This document shows, piece by piece, positions 55,534 to 63,976 of a DNA stretch of 64,000 nucleotides. Each line of letters opens with the position of its first letter. Position 1 is the stretch's first letter. The position numbers and the translations under genes are program-made. Under the pieces are notes generated by a model. The model was given only the letters and a program-made list of their open reading frames with translations. It did no database searches and was not told where the DNA came from. The DNA lies in NCBI GenBank assembly GCA_028289195.1, contig JANQQR010000006.1, forward strand, positions 244,655 through 308,654, read 5' to 3'. Origin of the DNA: Phycisphaerales bacterium. GTDB lineage: Bacteria; Planctomycetota; Phycisphaerae; Phycisphaerales; UBA1924.

Positions 55534-56841
55534 ATGTCCACCGCGACCGCCGCCGGCGCCCAGCCCATCACCATGACCGACGCCGGCCTCAGCGTCCCCA
55601 GCCACCCGATCATCCCCTTCATCGAGGGCGACGGCACCGGGCCGGACATCTGGGCCGCCTCCGTCCGCGTCTTCGATGCCGCGGTCGAGAAGGCCTACGG
55701 GGGCGAGCGCCAGCTGATGTGGCACGAGGTCGCCGCGGGCGAGAAGTCCTACAACGCCACCAAGGAGTGGCTCCCCGAGGCCACGCTCGACGACTTCCGC
55801 AAGTACCTCGTCGGCATCAAGGGCCCCCTCACCACCCCGGTCGGAGGAGGCATCCGCTCGCTCAACGTCGCGCTCCGCCAGATCCTCGACCTCTACACCT
55901 GCCTGCGCCCCGTCCGCTGGTTCGACGGCGTCCCCAGCCCCGTCCGCGCCCCCGAGCTGACCGACATGGTCATCTTCCGCGAGAACTCCGAAGACATCTA
56001 CGCCGGCATCGAGTTCGAGGACGGCTCGCCCGAGAACGCCCAGTTCAAGGACATCTTCAAGCACCACTTCCCCGACCTCTACAAGAAGATCCGTTTCCCC
56101 GATTCCGCCGGCATCGGCGTCAAGCCCGTCAGCCGCGAGGGCACCGAGCGCATCGTCAAGGCCGCGATCAAGTACGCCCTGGACAACGGACGCACCAGCG
56201 TCACGCTCGTCCACAAGGGCAACATCATGAAGTTCACCGAGGGCGCCTTCCGCGACTGGGGCTACCAGGTCGCCGCCGAGCACTTCGGCGCAAAGCCCCT
56301 CGACGGAGGCCCGTGGCACGTCATCGACGTCCCCGGTCGCACCGAGGCCGACATCACCCACCGCCCGACCAAAGACGGCAAGGCCCGCGTCGACCCGACC
56401 AAGCTGGTCATCAAGGACGTCATCGCCGACGCCTTCCTCCAGCAGCTCCTCACCCGCCCCGCCGAGTACGACGTCGTCGCCACCATGAACCTCAACGGCG
56501 ACTACATCTCCGACGCCCTGGCCGCCTGCGTCGGCGGCATCGGCATCGCCCCCGGCGCCAACATCAACTACGACACCGGCCACGCTATCTTCGAGGCCAC
56601 CCACGGCACCGCCCCGAAGTACGCCGGCCAGGACAAGGTCAACCCCGGCAGCGTGATCCTCTCCGGCGAGATGATGCTCCGCTTCCTCGGCTGGACCGAA
56701 GCCGCCGACCTGATCGTCAAGGGCATCTCCGGCGCGATCAGCGTTAAGACGGTGACCTACGACTTCGAGCGACTGATGGACGGCGCCAAGCTGCTGAAGT
56801 GCTCGGAGTTTGGTGAGGCGATTGTGGGGAAGATGGGGTAG
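55534..56841 (+). CDS. icd: NADP-dependent isocitrate dehydrogenase
   Basis: TCA-cycle enzyme converting isocitrate to 2-oxoglutarate. [14 protein letters not shown] is the family start; the substrate loop is [14 protein letters not shown], whose Ser is the residue phosphorylated by AceK in enteric bacteria, and LRPVRWF follows. [13 protein letters not shown], the catalytic Tyr/Lys region ([10 protein letters not shown]) and the metal site [13 protein letters not shown] are intact. The C-terminal [15 protein letters not shown] matches the NADP-type adenine pocket (HGTAPKYA). 435 residues, usual for the E. coli type. The ATG at 55534 has AGGAG upstream. Confidence 0.96.
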   Translation: MSTATAAGAQPITMTDAGLSVPSHPIIPFIEGDGTGPDIWAASVRVFDAAVEKAYGGERQLMWHEVAAGEKSYNATKEWLPEATLDDFRKYLVGIKGPLTTPVGGGIRSLNVALRQILDLYTCLRPVRWFDGVPSPVRAPELTDMVIFRENSEDIYAGIEFEDGSPENAQFKDIFKHHFPDLYKKIRFPDSAGIGVKPVSREGTERIVKAAIKYALDNGRTSVTLVHKGNIMKFTEGAFRDWGYQVAAEHFGAKPLDGGPWHVIDVPGRTEADITHRPTKDGKARVDPTKLVIKDVIADAFLQQLLTRPAEYDVVATMNLNGDYISDALAACVGGIGIAPGANINYDTGHAIFEATHGTAPKYAGQDKVNPGSVILSGEMMLRFLGWTEAADLIVKGISGAISVKTVTYDFERLMDGAKLLKCSEFGEAIVGKMG

Positions 56842-56850
56842 GGAGTCCGG

Positions 56851-56879
56851 TGCCATGCCTTCGCATCAGCGAGGATGCG
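56851..56879. repeat. Palindromic element with TGCCATGCCTT, left copy
   Basis: TGCCATGCCTT (56851-56861) is followed by a hairpin CGCATC-AGCGAG-GATGCG (56862-56879). The same 11-mer begins a related palindrome at 58681, so two copies flank the Na/Pi transporter gene. Confidence 0.6.
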
Positions 56880-56969
56880 CCGGCGAGCGACCCCGATCGA
56901 TAACGGCCCGCACGCGATCGCCCTGGGGCGCGATCCGGCCTTTCGCACGCGCATTCCGCTAGGATTCGG

Positions 56970-58655
56970 TTGCGCTCGCGATACCGGGCGCACGCATTCG
57001 CCGTGTATCTGCTGCTGCACATGTTGGGTGGTCTGGCGCTCCTGGTGCTCGGGATCCGCTTCCTGCGGAAGGGGCTCGACCGCCTGCTGGGCGACCGCCT
57101 GCCGGTGGTGATCGCCAGGGCGACGCGCGGCCCGTTCCAGGCGACGGGCACCGGCATCCTCATCGGCGTCGTCGGACCGAGCAGCACGGCGCTCTCACTC
57201 GTGAGCATCTCGCTCGTGCAGGACCGCGACGTGCCGCTGAAGCGCGCGATGTCGTTCCTGCTCGGGGCCTACGTGGGCGCGACGATCATGGTGCAGATCA
57301 TCGCGCTGAGCATCTCCGACGAGGCGCCGATCCTGGTGCTGGCCGGGGTGGCGCTGTTCCTCGGCGCCACGCGCCGGGTGACACGCGGCATCGGACAGGT
57401 CTTCCTGGCGCTGGGCATCATCTTCCTGGGTGTCGGGATCATGCAGGAGGATGCCGCGCGGATCGCCGGCCACGAGGACCTCGGCGAGCTGCTCGAGCTG
57501 GCCTCGCGCTACCCGTGGCTGCTGGCGCTGCTCGGGCTCCTCCTGACCATGATGCTCCAATCCAGCACCGCCACCATCGCCGCGCTGCTCAGCCTCGGCG
57601 CCGGCCAGAGCGCGATGATCGGCATGGAGGTGGCGCTCCCGGCCGTCGCCGGAGCCAACGTCGGCATTGCAGCCACGGCGCTCATCGCCGGGTGGCGCCG
57701 CGTCGAGTCGAGGCGCCTGGCCCTGGGCGTGCTCTTGTGCCGCGGGGCGGTCGCGGTCGTCGTCCTGACCCTGGGGGCATGGAGCCTCGGTCTGATCGCC
57801 TACCTCCCCGGCGAGCTGCCCCGCCAGATCGCCCACGTGCACACGGCGTTCAACCTGCTGGTCGTCGTCGCGTGCTTCCCGCTGCTGGGCGCCGTCGCGT
57901 GGCTTGTCGAGCGTCTGATCCCACCCGGCCCCATCGAGCGAACGACGTCGGATGTGATGCGCCTCGACCCGCGATGGGCAAACGAGCCAACCGTTGCCTT
58001 CGCGCAGACGCGCCGGCAGATCGGCATGATGACCCAGCTGGTGCGCGGGATGCTGGGAGACGCTTGGGATGCGCTGGAGTCCGGCGACGCGAGCCTCATC
58101 CGCGGGATCCGCGAGCAGGACGATCTGGTCGATCTCGTGGACCGAGACGTCAAGCTCTTCCTCACGCAGGAGCTCACGGGCGAGCTGACGAACCGGCAAA
58201 CGCAGATGCGCATCGATCAGCTCCGATTCGCCACCGACCTGGAGCGGATCGCCGACCTCATCGAGCGCGACCTGATCGGGATCGCGCGCAAGAAGCAGGC
58301 GACCGGCCTGCGCTTCTCCGATGAAGGATGGGGCGAGATAAAGGACCTGTTCGACGAGGTGCAGGAAGCGCTCGCGCTGGCCGAAGCGGCGTTCGTCGAG
58401 AACGATGCGGAGCTCGCTTCCAAGCTCCTGGCTCAGAAAGAACGGATCCGCGATACCGAGCTGGCGCTCCGCAAGGCTCACTACGAGCGCCTGCATCTGG
58501 GCCGGCCGGAGACGCTCGAGACGACCGAGATGCACCTCGAAGCGATCGGGATACTCAAGACGATCGGGCACCTCGCGGCCAGCGTTGCCCACTCGGTTCT
58601 GGGAACGGGCGACGAGACGGCGGAACGGGACGCCTCGGATCACCGAGGGAGCTGA
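56970..58655 (+). CDS. Na+/phosphate cotransporter, NptA/PhoU-domain type
   Basis: A 561-residue protein: a membrane half of about ten helices with the duplicated Na/Pi repeat (GPSSTALSLVSISLV and QSSTATIAALLSLGAG), then a cytoplasmic PhoU-like helical domain (residues about 340-545; RQIGMMTQLVRGMLGDAWDA, LRFATDLERIADLIERDLIG). It would import phosphate or a related anion with sodium. In the first repeat the usual QSS reads PSS. The start may be the TTG at 56970 (AGGA 5 nt upstream, TAGGAT nearby) or a GTG at 57003, directly before the first helix. Confidence 0.88.
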   Translation: MRSRYRAHAFAVYLLLHMLGGLALLVLGIRFLRKGLDRLLGDRLPVVIARATRGPFQATGTGILIGVVGPSSTALSLVSISLVQDRDVPLKRAMSFLLGAYVGATIMVQIIALSISDEAPILVLAGVALFLGATRRVTRGIGQVFLALGIIFLGVGIMQEDAARIAGHEDLGELLELASRYPWLLALLGLLLTMMLQSSTATIAALLSLGAGQSAMIGMEVALPAVAGANVGIAATALIAGWRRVESRRLALGVLLCRGAVAVVVLTLGAWSLGLIAYLPGELPRQIAHVHTAFNLLVVVACFPLLGAVAWLVERLIPPGPIERTTSDVMRLDPRWANEPTVAFAQTRRQIGMMTQLVRGMLGDAWDALESGDASLIRGIREQDDLVDLVDRDVKLFLTQELTGELTNRQTQMRIDQLRFATDLERIADLIERDLIGIARKKQATGLRFSDEGWGEIKDLFDEVQEALALAEAAFVENDAELASKLLAQKERIRDTELALRKAHYERLHLGRPETLETTEMHLEAIGILKTIGHLAASVAHSVLGTGDETAERDASDHRGS

Positions 58656-58680
58656 GAACGAACCGAGCTAGCGAACCATG

Positions 58681-58713
58681 TGCCATGCCTTGACCCGAAG
58701 GGCGAGGCATGGC
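58681..58713. repeat. Palindromic element with TGCCATGCCTT, right copy
   Basis: GCCATGCCT/AGGCATGGC (9-bp arms, 58682-58690 with 58705-58713) encloses CCC-GAA-GGG. It lies 26 bp after the transporter stop and shares its first 11 bases with the element at 56851. Confidence 0.7.
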
Positions 58714-58902
58714 TCAGCAACCGCCCAAACCAATACTCAATCAAACTCGGACCACTCGGACTCCATTCCTGCGAGCGCCCGTGTCGACGCCCACGCCCAG
58801 TCCCCCGCGCGCTTCGCCCGCACCCGGGGCCACTCCCCCCTCTCCCGAGCCTCCTCACACCAACGGCCACCCCTCCCCGCGCCCAGGTACCTTTACCGGC
58901 AG

Positions 58903-59127
58903 ATGCCCGAAGACAACGACGATCCCAAGCCAACCAAGCCCACCAGCGCCATCCCCTTCGGCCTCATCTTCGGCGCCGGCCTCGGCGTCTTCATCGGGAT
59001 CACCGCCGGCGTCGTCACGGGCAACATCCCCCTCGGCGTCGCCCTCGGCCCCGCCATCGGCGCGAGCCTCGGCCTGGTCATCGCGATCATCATCGACAAC
59101 CAACGCCGCCACGGACGGGGCCAGTAG
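58903..59127 (+). CDS. Small glycine-zipper membrane protein
   Basis: A 74-residue protein: a short charged N-terminus (MPEDNDDPKPTKPTS), then two glycine-rich hydrophobic helices (FGLIFGAGLGVFIGITAGVV; LGVALGPAIGASLGLVIAI), and DNQRRHGRGQ. The GxxxG spacing suggests tight helix packing. Function unknown. The ATG at 58903 is preferred over longer forms because the 75 codons upstream are low-complexity. TACCTT lies 9 nt upstream. The stretch 58714-58902 holds nothing else. Confidence 0.65.
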   Translation: MPEDNDDPKPTKPTSAIPFGLIFGAGLGVFIGITAGVVTGNIPLGVALGPAIGASLGLVIAIIIDNQRRHGRGQ

Positions 59128-59150
59128 CCGCGTCGCGCCGCGACCCCCGG

Positions 59151-59156
59151 TACCTT
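59151..59156 (+). promoter_or_regulatory. -10-like box, leaderless start
   Basis: TACCTT ends exactly 6 nt before the ATG at 59163, with no ribosome-binding site in the 35-bp gap. Confidence 0.45.
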
Positions 59157-59162
59157 GGGCGC

Positions 59163-59627
59163 ATGCGAACGCCACTCACACTGATCGTCATCACCCTCCT
59201 CGCCCTCCCCCTCGGCGCCTGCCAGACGTGGAAGTTCGACGCCGGGCGCGAGCTCGTCGAGAGCGAGCTCGCCTGGGCCGAGGCCCTGGCCGCCCACGAC
59301 TGGGAGACGCTCGACCAGATCCTCGCCGCCGAGTTCCGCCTGACCTTCGTGGAGCTCCCCGACTTCATCCCGCCCGGCGCTCCGCCCGAGTTGCCCCGCC
59401 AGGAGTGGCTCGACAACACCCGCCAGATGACCTTCGGCAACGTCGTCGCCGACAGCATGAACATCAGGTACCACGGGCGCAACGTCGCCACGGTGCGCCT
59501 GGAGATGACCCTCGAAGACTGGCGCTTCAACGGCAACCTCATCCCGCCGGACTACGACCTCACCGACGTCTGGGTCCGGCGCGACGGACGCTGGCAGGTG
59601 ATCAACCGCATCAGCGAGCCCAAGTAA
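59163..59627 (+). CDS. SnoaL/DUF4440-like lipoprotein, paralogue 1
   Basis: A 154-residue lipoprotein (lipobox LPLGAC near residue 20). The mature domain has the NTF2-like order: a helix LVESELAWAEALAAHDWETL, LDQILAAEFRLTFVE, and strands ending DVWVRRDGRWQVINRIS. It is clearly related to the gene at 60296: both share the segments W.EAL, L...FRL.FVE, NTR/QMTF, NIRY/NLRY.GRNV and the C-terminal TDxWVxRxxRWxxxxRIS. An OsmC gene lies between them. Ligand unknown. Confidence 0.8.
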   Translation: MRTPLTLIVITLLALPLGACQTWKFDAGRELVESELAWAEALAAHDWETLDQILAAEFRLTFVELPDFIPPGAPPELPRQEWLDNTRQMTFGNVVADSMNIRYHGRNVATVRLEMTLEDWRFNGNLIPPDYDLTDVWVRRDGRWQVINRISEPK

Positions 59628-59651
59628 TCGCCGGCGCGTGACTGCCCCCTT

Positions 59652-59670
59652 CCTCTCCCCCTGGGAGAGG
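59652..59670. repeat. CCTCTCCC/GGGAGAGG palindrome
   Basis: CCTCTCCC-CCT-GGGAGAGG is a perfect 8-bp inverted repeat in the gap before the OsmC gene, followed by a GTCGAGGCGAAGCCGAGACAG stretch. Similar palindromes are common as dispersed intergenic repeats in GC-rich bacteria; there is no T-run, so it is not a terminator. Confidence 0.55.
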
Positions 59671-59783
59671 ATGTCGAGGCGAAGCCGAGACAGGTGAGGG
59701 CTCCCCTCCTACTCCCCCTCCCAACCCTCCTCCCACCAACCAGCGCACGACCTCACCCCCACCAACACACCCGGAGCCAACGA

Positions 59784-60269
59784 ATGCCCGCCCAGACCCA
59801 CGAATACACCCCCACCCTCACCTGGGTCCGCGACAACCCCGGCGCACCCATCGAGCCCTACAACGACTACTCGCGCACCTACACCGTCGAGTTCCCCGAG
59901 CCGGCAGGCAAGCCCACCATCACCGGCAGCGCCAGCCCGCTCTTCAAGGGCGACCCGTCGCTCCACGACCCCGAAGAGCTGCTCTGCGCCTCGGCCGCGG
60001 CCTGCCACATGCTCTCCTATCTCGCGATGTGCTCGAAGTTCAAGCTGCCGATCGTCTCCTACACCGACAGCGTCAGCGCCACGCTCGAACTCGCCATGAC
60101 CGGCGGGCGATTCACCCAGATGACCCTCCGCCCCCGCTGCGTCTTCGCCTCGGGCGCCGACGCCGACAAGGCCCGCGAGCTCCACCACAAGGCCCACGAG
60201 ATCTGCTTCATCGCCAACTCGGTGAACTTCCCGATCACCATCGAGGCGCAGATCGAGGTGCAGGGGTAG
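59784..60269 (+). CDS. OsmC-family protein
   Basis: A 161-residue peroxide-reductase-like protein. The conserved cysteines are at EELLCASAAACHMLSYLAMC (first) and the later ARELHHKAHEICFIANS (second), as in OsmC/Ohr. It probably detoxifies organic hydroperoxides, with the DPEELL and RFTQMTLRP segments typical of OsmC. The ATG at 59784 follows GGAG by 9 nt. It is enclosed by two paralogous lipoprotein genes on the same strand. Confidence 0.9.
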   Translation: MPAQTHEYTPTLTWVRDNPGAPIEPYNDYSRTYTVEFPEPAGKPTITGSASPLFKGDPSLHDPEELLCASAAACHMLSYLAMCSKFKLPIVSYTDSVSATLELAMTGGRFTQMTLRPRCVFASGADADKARELHHKAHEICFIANSVNFPITIEAQIEVQG

Positions 60270-60283
60270 CACGCCCGCCCGGG

Positions 60284-60289
60284 TATCCT
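60284..60289 (+). promoter_or_regulatory. -10-like box, leaderless start
   Basis: TATCCT ends exactly 6 nt before the ATG at 60296. There is no Shine-Dalgarno sequence in the 26-bp gap after the OsmC gene. Confidence 0.5.
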
Positions 60290-60295
60290 CTGGCC

Positions 60296-60763
60296 ATGCG
60301 CACGCTCACGACCACCCTCGTCCTGCTCCTCCTCGCCGCCCTCCTCCCCGCGTGCAACGCGCGCTGGAAGGTCGACGCCGCGGCCGACATCATCCAGTAC
60401 GAGAAGCGCTGGACCGAGGCGCTGCAGGACAAGAACACCGTGGCCCTGGATCGCATGCTCGCCCGCGACTTCCGCCTCGTGTTCGTCGAGCCCGGCTCGC
60501 CGGCCGTCTCCCGCGAGGAGTACATCGCCAACACCCAGCGCATGACCTTCGACTCGCTGGAGACCGGCAACATCAACCTGCGCTACGCCGGGCGCAACGT
60601 CGTCACGGCCCGCATGCCGATGACGTTCACCAACCTCCGCTTCGACGACAACCCCATCGGCGACGAGTACATCCTCACCGACACCTGGGTGAAGCGTGGC
60701 CCCCGCTGGGAGCCCGTCCAGCGCATCAGCGAGGACGCGAAACCCGCGCAATCCTCGAACTAG
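60296..60763 (+). CDS. SnoaL/DUF4440-like lipoprotein, paralogue 2
   Basis: A 155-residue lipoprotein (lipobox LLPAC near residue 20) with the same NTF2-like pattern as the gene at 59163: IIQYEKRWTEALQDKNTVAL, LDRMLARDFRLVFVE, NTQRMTF, NINLRYAGRNVV and TDTWVKRGPRWEPVQRISED. The paralogues differ by short indels and each has its own -10-like box, so they may be expressed differently. Function unknown. Confidence 0.8.
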   Translation: MRTLTTTLVLLLLAALLPACNARWKVDAAADIIQYEKRWTEALQDKNTVALDRMLARDFRLVFVEPGSPAVSREEYIANTQRMTFDSLETGNINLRYAGRNVVTARMPMTFTNLRFDDNPIGDEYILTDTWVKRGPRWEPVQRISEDAKPAQSSN

Positions 60764-60841
60764 GCGACAGGATCGCAGTTCTCGCGCTTCTGATACTCTC
60801 TTACGAGTAAGGGCGCAGTCACCCCGGGAGGACCGACCACG

Positions 60842-61612
60842 ATGCTGCGCTACACCCCACTCTCCACCATCCTGCTCAGCGCCTGCCTGTTGGCAATCGC
60901 CTGCCCGCTCGTCGGCTGCACGTGCGGCTCGACCAAGAGCACCTATTCCCTCATGCCGGACCAGGTGTTCTACGGGCGCGGCGCCTCCGAAGCCCGCCTG
61001 GGCGCCTGGGGGATCGAGGACGACACCTGCCCCAACACCTTCGAGCGCATGGGGTGGGACAAGGACCTCGTCGAGGGCCACAAGTCCTACTACGTCCGCG
61101 CCGTGATCCCCGTCCGGGTCAAGGAAGGCGACTCGTTCCGCAAGAGCCGGAACCGCCCCGTCGAGCTCGTCCCCGCCGCGGCAACCTGCGCCGACGGGTG
61201 CTCGAGCTCGTGCGAGTCGTGCGAAGACAGCGCCACGCTGTGCCTGGCGATCGTGGACCTCAACAAGGACCACACGCTGCTGCACCTCAACCTGCCCGAG
61301 TTCGTCGAGGTCCGCGAGCAGCTGCGCAGGACCGACGATTCGCGGATCGTCACGGCCGTGGCCATCGTGCTCGGCCCGGAGTGCGCGGGCTGCGAGCGCT
61401 CGGGCGCCTGCGAGGCCTGCAGCGCGACGATCGCCCGCGTGATCGAGGGCGACACCGGCGCGACCCTCCAGCCCGGCTGGGTGTACGCCTACCAGATGTC
61501 CCGCGTGGGCTGGTCGCCGGACCGCGAGCGGATCACGGTTCTCAAGACCGATCGCCCGCGGGACCGCGACGACTTCCAGGGCCTCGGCGAGCCCGCGACC
61601 CGCGCCGAGTAA
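60842..61612 (+). CDS. Cysteine-rich lipoprotein
   Basis: A 256-residue lipoprotein (lipobox LVGC near residue 26, followed by TCGS). Two cysteine clusters stand out: CADGCSSSCESCED in the middle and CAGCERSGACEACS later, eight cysteines in CxxxCxxxCxxC and CxxCx5CxxC spacing, which could bind zinc or a cluster or form disulfides. No family is recognised. GGGAGG lies about 10 nt before the ATG. Confidence 0.7.
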   Translation: MLRYTPLSTILLSACLLAIACPLVGCTCGSTKSTYSLMPDQVFYGRGASEARLGAWGIEDDTCPNTFERMGWDKDLVEGHKSYYVRAVIPVRVKEGDSFRKSRNRPVELVPAAATCADGCSSSCESCEDSATLCLAIVDLNKDHTLLHLNLPEFVEVREQLRRTDDSRIVTAVAIVLGPECAGCERSGACEACSATIARVIEGDTGATLQPGWVYAYQMSRVGWSPDRERITVLKTDRPRDRDDFQGLGEPATRAE

Positions 61613-61626
61613 TCCCGCTTTCCTGA

Positions 61627-61652
61627 CAGGACCGCGCTGCAAGCGCGTCCTG
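61627..61652. other. Intergenic hairpin
   Basis: CAGGAC-C-GCGC-TGCAA-GCGC-GTCCTG forms a 10-bp stem with one bulge, 15 nt after the cysteine-rich lipoprotein gene. There is no T-run, so it may be an RNA processing site or a weak terminator. Confidence 0.45.
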
Positions 61653-61691
61653 ACTCCCAGACCCCGCTCCGGGGGCAGGAGGATCATCGCT

Positions 61692-63221
61692 ATGCCATTG
61701 CCCAGACTCGCGCTCGTCCTGGTCGCCTCGCTCGCGATGGCCGCGCCCTGCGTGGCCCAGAACACGTTCGGCGATTACACCGACCATCGGGAGGCCCCCG
61801 AGGGCGTCGCCGGCGTCGACCGGGCCCGCGCCGCGATCGACGCGTACAACTCCAACGACCCGGACACGATCCTCGCGTTCCTGCGCGGGGCGTTCAGCGC
61901 GTCGTTCTTCGAGAGCCACTCGCCCGAGGAGCACGCCGGCGTCTGGCAGCGCTCCTACTCGGGCACCGGCCCCCTGGAGTACCAGGCCGTGCGCACGTAC
62001 ACGGAGCCCCGCGATGATCTGGTGGTGATCGCTTACGCCAGCGTGCCCGAGACCTACCAGGCGCTGGTGCTGATGCCCGATCCCGAGACCCCCGACCGCT
62101 TCGGCGGGATGTACTTCGCCCCGGCGCGTCCGCCTTCGTACCTCGAGCCCAGCGAGCCGCTGTCTCCCGAGGCCGCGGCCGCCCGCCTGGGCGAGCTGAT
62201 CGACAAGCTGGCGAGCCACGACATGTTCAGCGGCACCGTGAAGATCACGAGGGGAGACGAGGTGCTGCTGGAGAAGGCCGTCGGGCTGGCCAGCCGGCGC
62301 TTCGACGTGCCCAACACGATCGACACCAAGTTCAACCTCGGCTCGATGAACAAGATGTTCACCGCCGTGTGCATCGCGCAGTTGGTCGAAGACGGGAAGC
62401 TAAGCTTCGACGACTACGTCGGCGATCACCTGCCGAACTACCCGAGCTCGGACGTCCGCGAGCGCGTGCAGATCAAGCACCTGTTGAGCCACACGGCGGG
62501 CACCGGCAACCACTTCACCGACGAGTTCGTCGAGGGCTCGAAGACGGTCTATCGCGAGACGGGCGACTACATCGGCCTGTTCGGCGACGACGACCTCCGC
62601 TTCGAGCCCGGCACCGACTGGGGCTACTCGAACGCGGGGTTCTTCATCCTGGGGATGATCGTCGAGGCCGCGAGCGGGCAGGACTACTACGAGTACGTGC
62701 GCGAGCACATCTATGAACCCGCGGGGATGACCGACTCGGACTCCTACGACATGGACATCCCGGTCAAGAACCTGGCGATCGGCTACACGCGCAGCCCCAT
62801 GGGCGGGTTCCCCGACGACGGGATGCGCTGGCTCGAGACCAACGGGGGTTGGCGGAACAACAACCTCATGCACTCGATCAAGGGCACGCCGGCCGGCGGC
62901 GGGTTCAGCACATCGCCCGACCTGATCCGCTTCGCCCAGGCGCTGCGCTCGGGCACGCTCGTCTCGCCCGAGATGCTCGAGACGCTCACGACGCCCAAGC
63001 CCGAGTTGTCCAGCCCTGACTACGGCTACGGCTTCGGCACCGGCGAGTCCGGCGGCGGTCTGGGACGCGTCGTCGGGCACGGCGGCGGGTTCCCCGGCAT
63101 CAACGCGAACCTCGAGATCTACATCGACGGCGATCTGAACGTCGCTGCGATGGTCAACATGGACAGCGCCGCCGGCATGATCACGAACCGCTACCAGCAG
63201 TTGATCTCGACAGGGAACTAG
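61692..63221 (+). CDS. Serine hydrolase of the beta-lactamase/penicillin-binding family
   Basis: A 509-residue exported protein (signal to CVAQN, residue 23). The first 150 residues form a DUF3887-like NTF2 domain. The catalytic domain has SxxK in LGSMNKMFTAVCI, the Tyr motif in WGYSNAGFF, and the third motif HGGGF in RVVGHGGGFPGIN. These mark class C beta-lactamase-related hydrolases and esterases; true antibiotic hydrolysis cannot be claimed. AGGAGG lies about 11 nt before the ATG. Confidence 0.9.
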   Translation: MPLPRLALVLVASLAMAAPCVAQNTFGDYTDHREAPEGVAGVDRARAAIDAYNSNDPDTILAFLRGAFSASFFESHSPEEHAGVWQRSYSGTGPLEYQAVRTYTEPRDDLVVIAYASVPETYQALVLMPDPETPDRFGGMYFAPARPPSYLEPSEPLSPEAAAARLGELIDKLASHDMFSGTVKITRGDEVLLEKAVGLASRRFDVPNTIDTKFNLGSMNKMFTAVCIAQLVEDGKLSFDDYVGDHLPNYPSSDVRERVQIKHLLSHTAGTGNHFTDEFVEGSKTVYRETGDYIGLFGDDDLRFEPGTDWGYSNAGFFILGMIVEAASGQDYYEYVREHIYEPAGMTDSDSYDMDIPVKNLAIGYTRSPMGGFPDDGMRWLETNGGWRNNNLMHSIKGTPAGGGFSTSPDLIRFAQALRSGTLVSPEMLETLTTPKPELSSPDYGYGFGTGESGGGLGRVVGHGGGFPGINANLEIYIDGDLNVAAMVNMDSAAGMITNRYQQLISTGN

Positions 63222-63328
63222 CCCGGGCTCCGTCCTTGGATACTCACCTCCGACCGGCTCGCCCGTGCGTGGTACGCTCCGCGGACCCGCCGGGTAGATG
63301 CGCCGGCCAGTTTCCAAGGAGTAAACCG

Positions 63329-63898
63329 ATGGCGAAGTCACCGGCCGAGCAGGAAGCGACGATGGTCGCGAACCTGAAGGAGAAGACCGGCAAGACCCTC
63401 GAGCAGTGGCTGAAGGTCACGGCCAAGAGCGGGCTGTCCAAGCACGGCGAGATCGTGAAAATGCTCAAAGCCGACCACGGCTTCACGCACGGATTCGCGA
63501 ATCTCGTGGCGCACAAGTCGCTCAAGAGCGACGCGGGCAGCGCGGCGGACGCCGGCGAGGATCTGGTGGCGGCTCAGTACTCGGGACCCAAGGCGGATCT
63601 CAAGCCAATCTACGACGCGCTCATGAAGGCGGTCACGAAGTTCGGCAAGGACGTAGAGGCTGCACCCAAGAAGGCGTACGTCTCGCTGCGCCGGAACAAG
63701 CAGTTCGCGATCGTTCAGCCCTCGACCAAGACCCGCGTCGACGTGGGCATCAACCTCAAGGGCGTTGCGCCGACGGACCGCCTCGAGAAGTCCGGCAGCT
63801 TCAACGCGATGGTGAGCCATCGCGTTCGCCTCGAGGACAAGGGCGAGGTCGACAAGGAACTGGTCGGCTGGCTGAAGGACGCCTACGAGGCGTCCTGA
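63329..63898 (+). CDS. DUF4287/DUF5655-like protein
   Basis: A 189-residue cytoplasmic protein. The N-terminal half (EKTGKTLEQWLKVTAKSGLS, then HGEIVKMLKADHGFTHGFAN) fits DUF4287, and the C-terminal half (VEAAPKKAYVSLRRNKQFAI, then TRVDVGINLKG) fits DUF5655, a pair often found fused. Function unknown. The ATG at 63329 follows AAGGAG by 9 nt. A strong terminator follows 25 bp after the stop. Confidence 0.88.
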   Translation: MAKSPAEQEATMVANLKEKTGKTLEQWLKVTAKSGLSKHGEIVKMLKADHGFTHGFANLVAHKSLKSDAGSAADAGEDLVAAQYSGPKADLKPIYDALMKAVTKFGKDVEAAPKKAYVSLRRNKQFAIVQPSTKTRVDVGINLKGVAPTDRLEKSGSFNAMVSHRVRLEDKGEVDKELVGWLKDAYEAS

Positions 63899-63922
63899 AT
63901 CCACCGGGAAACTGCGCGCACG

Positions 63923-63953
63923 AAAAAGGCCGGAGCGTCTGCTCCGGCCTTTG
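63923..63953 (+). terminator. Intrinsic terminator
   Basis: AAAGGCCGGAGC-GTCT-GCTCCGGCCTTT (63925-63952) is a perfect 12-bp stem; the A-run before it and T-run after it let it act on both strands. Confidence 0.85.
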
Positions 63954-63976
63954 GTGTGCGCTGCGCTTGCCGGGGA

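Noticed and set aside
61692..63221. True antibiotic-resistance beta-lactamase
   Set aside because: The motifs are those of the broad serine-hydrolase family, with an added N-terminal NTF2-like domain; there is no evidence for beta-lactam hydrolysis.
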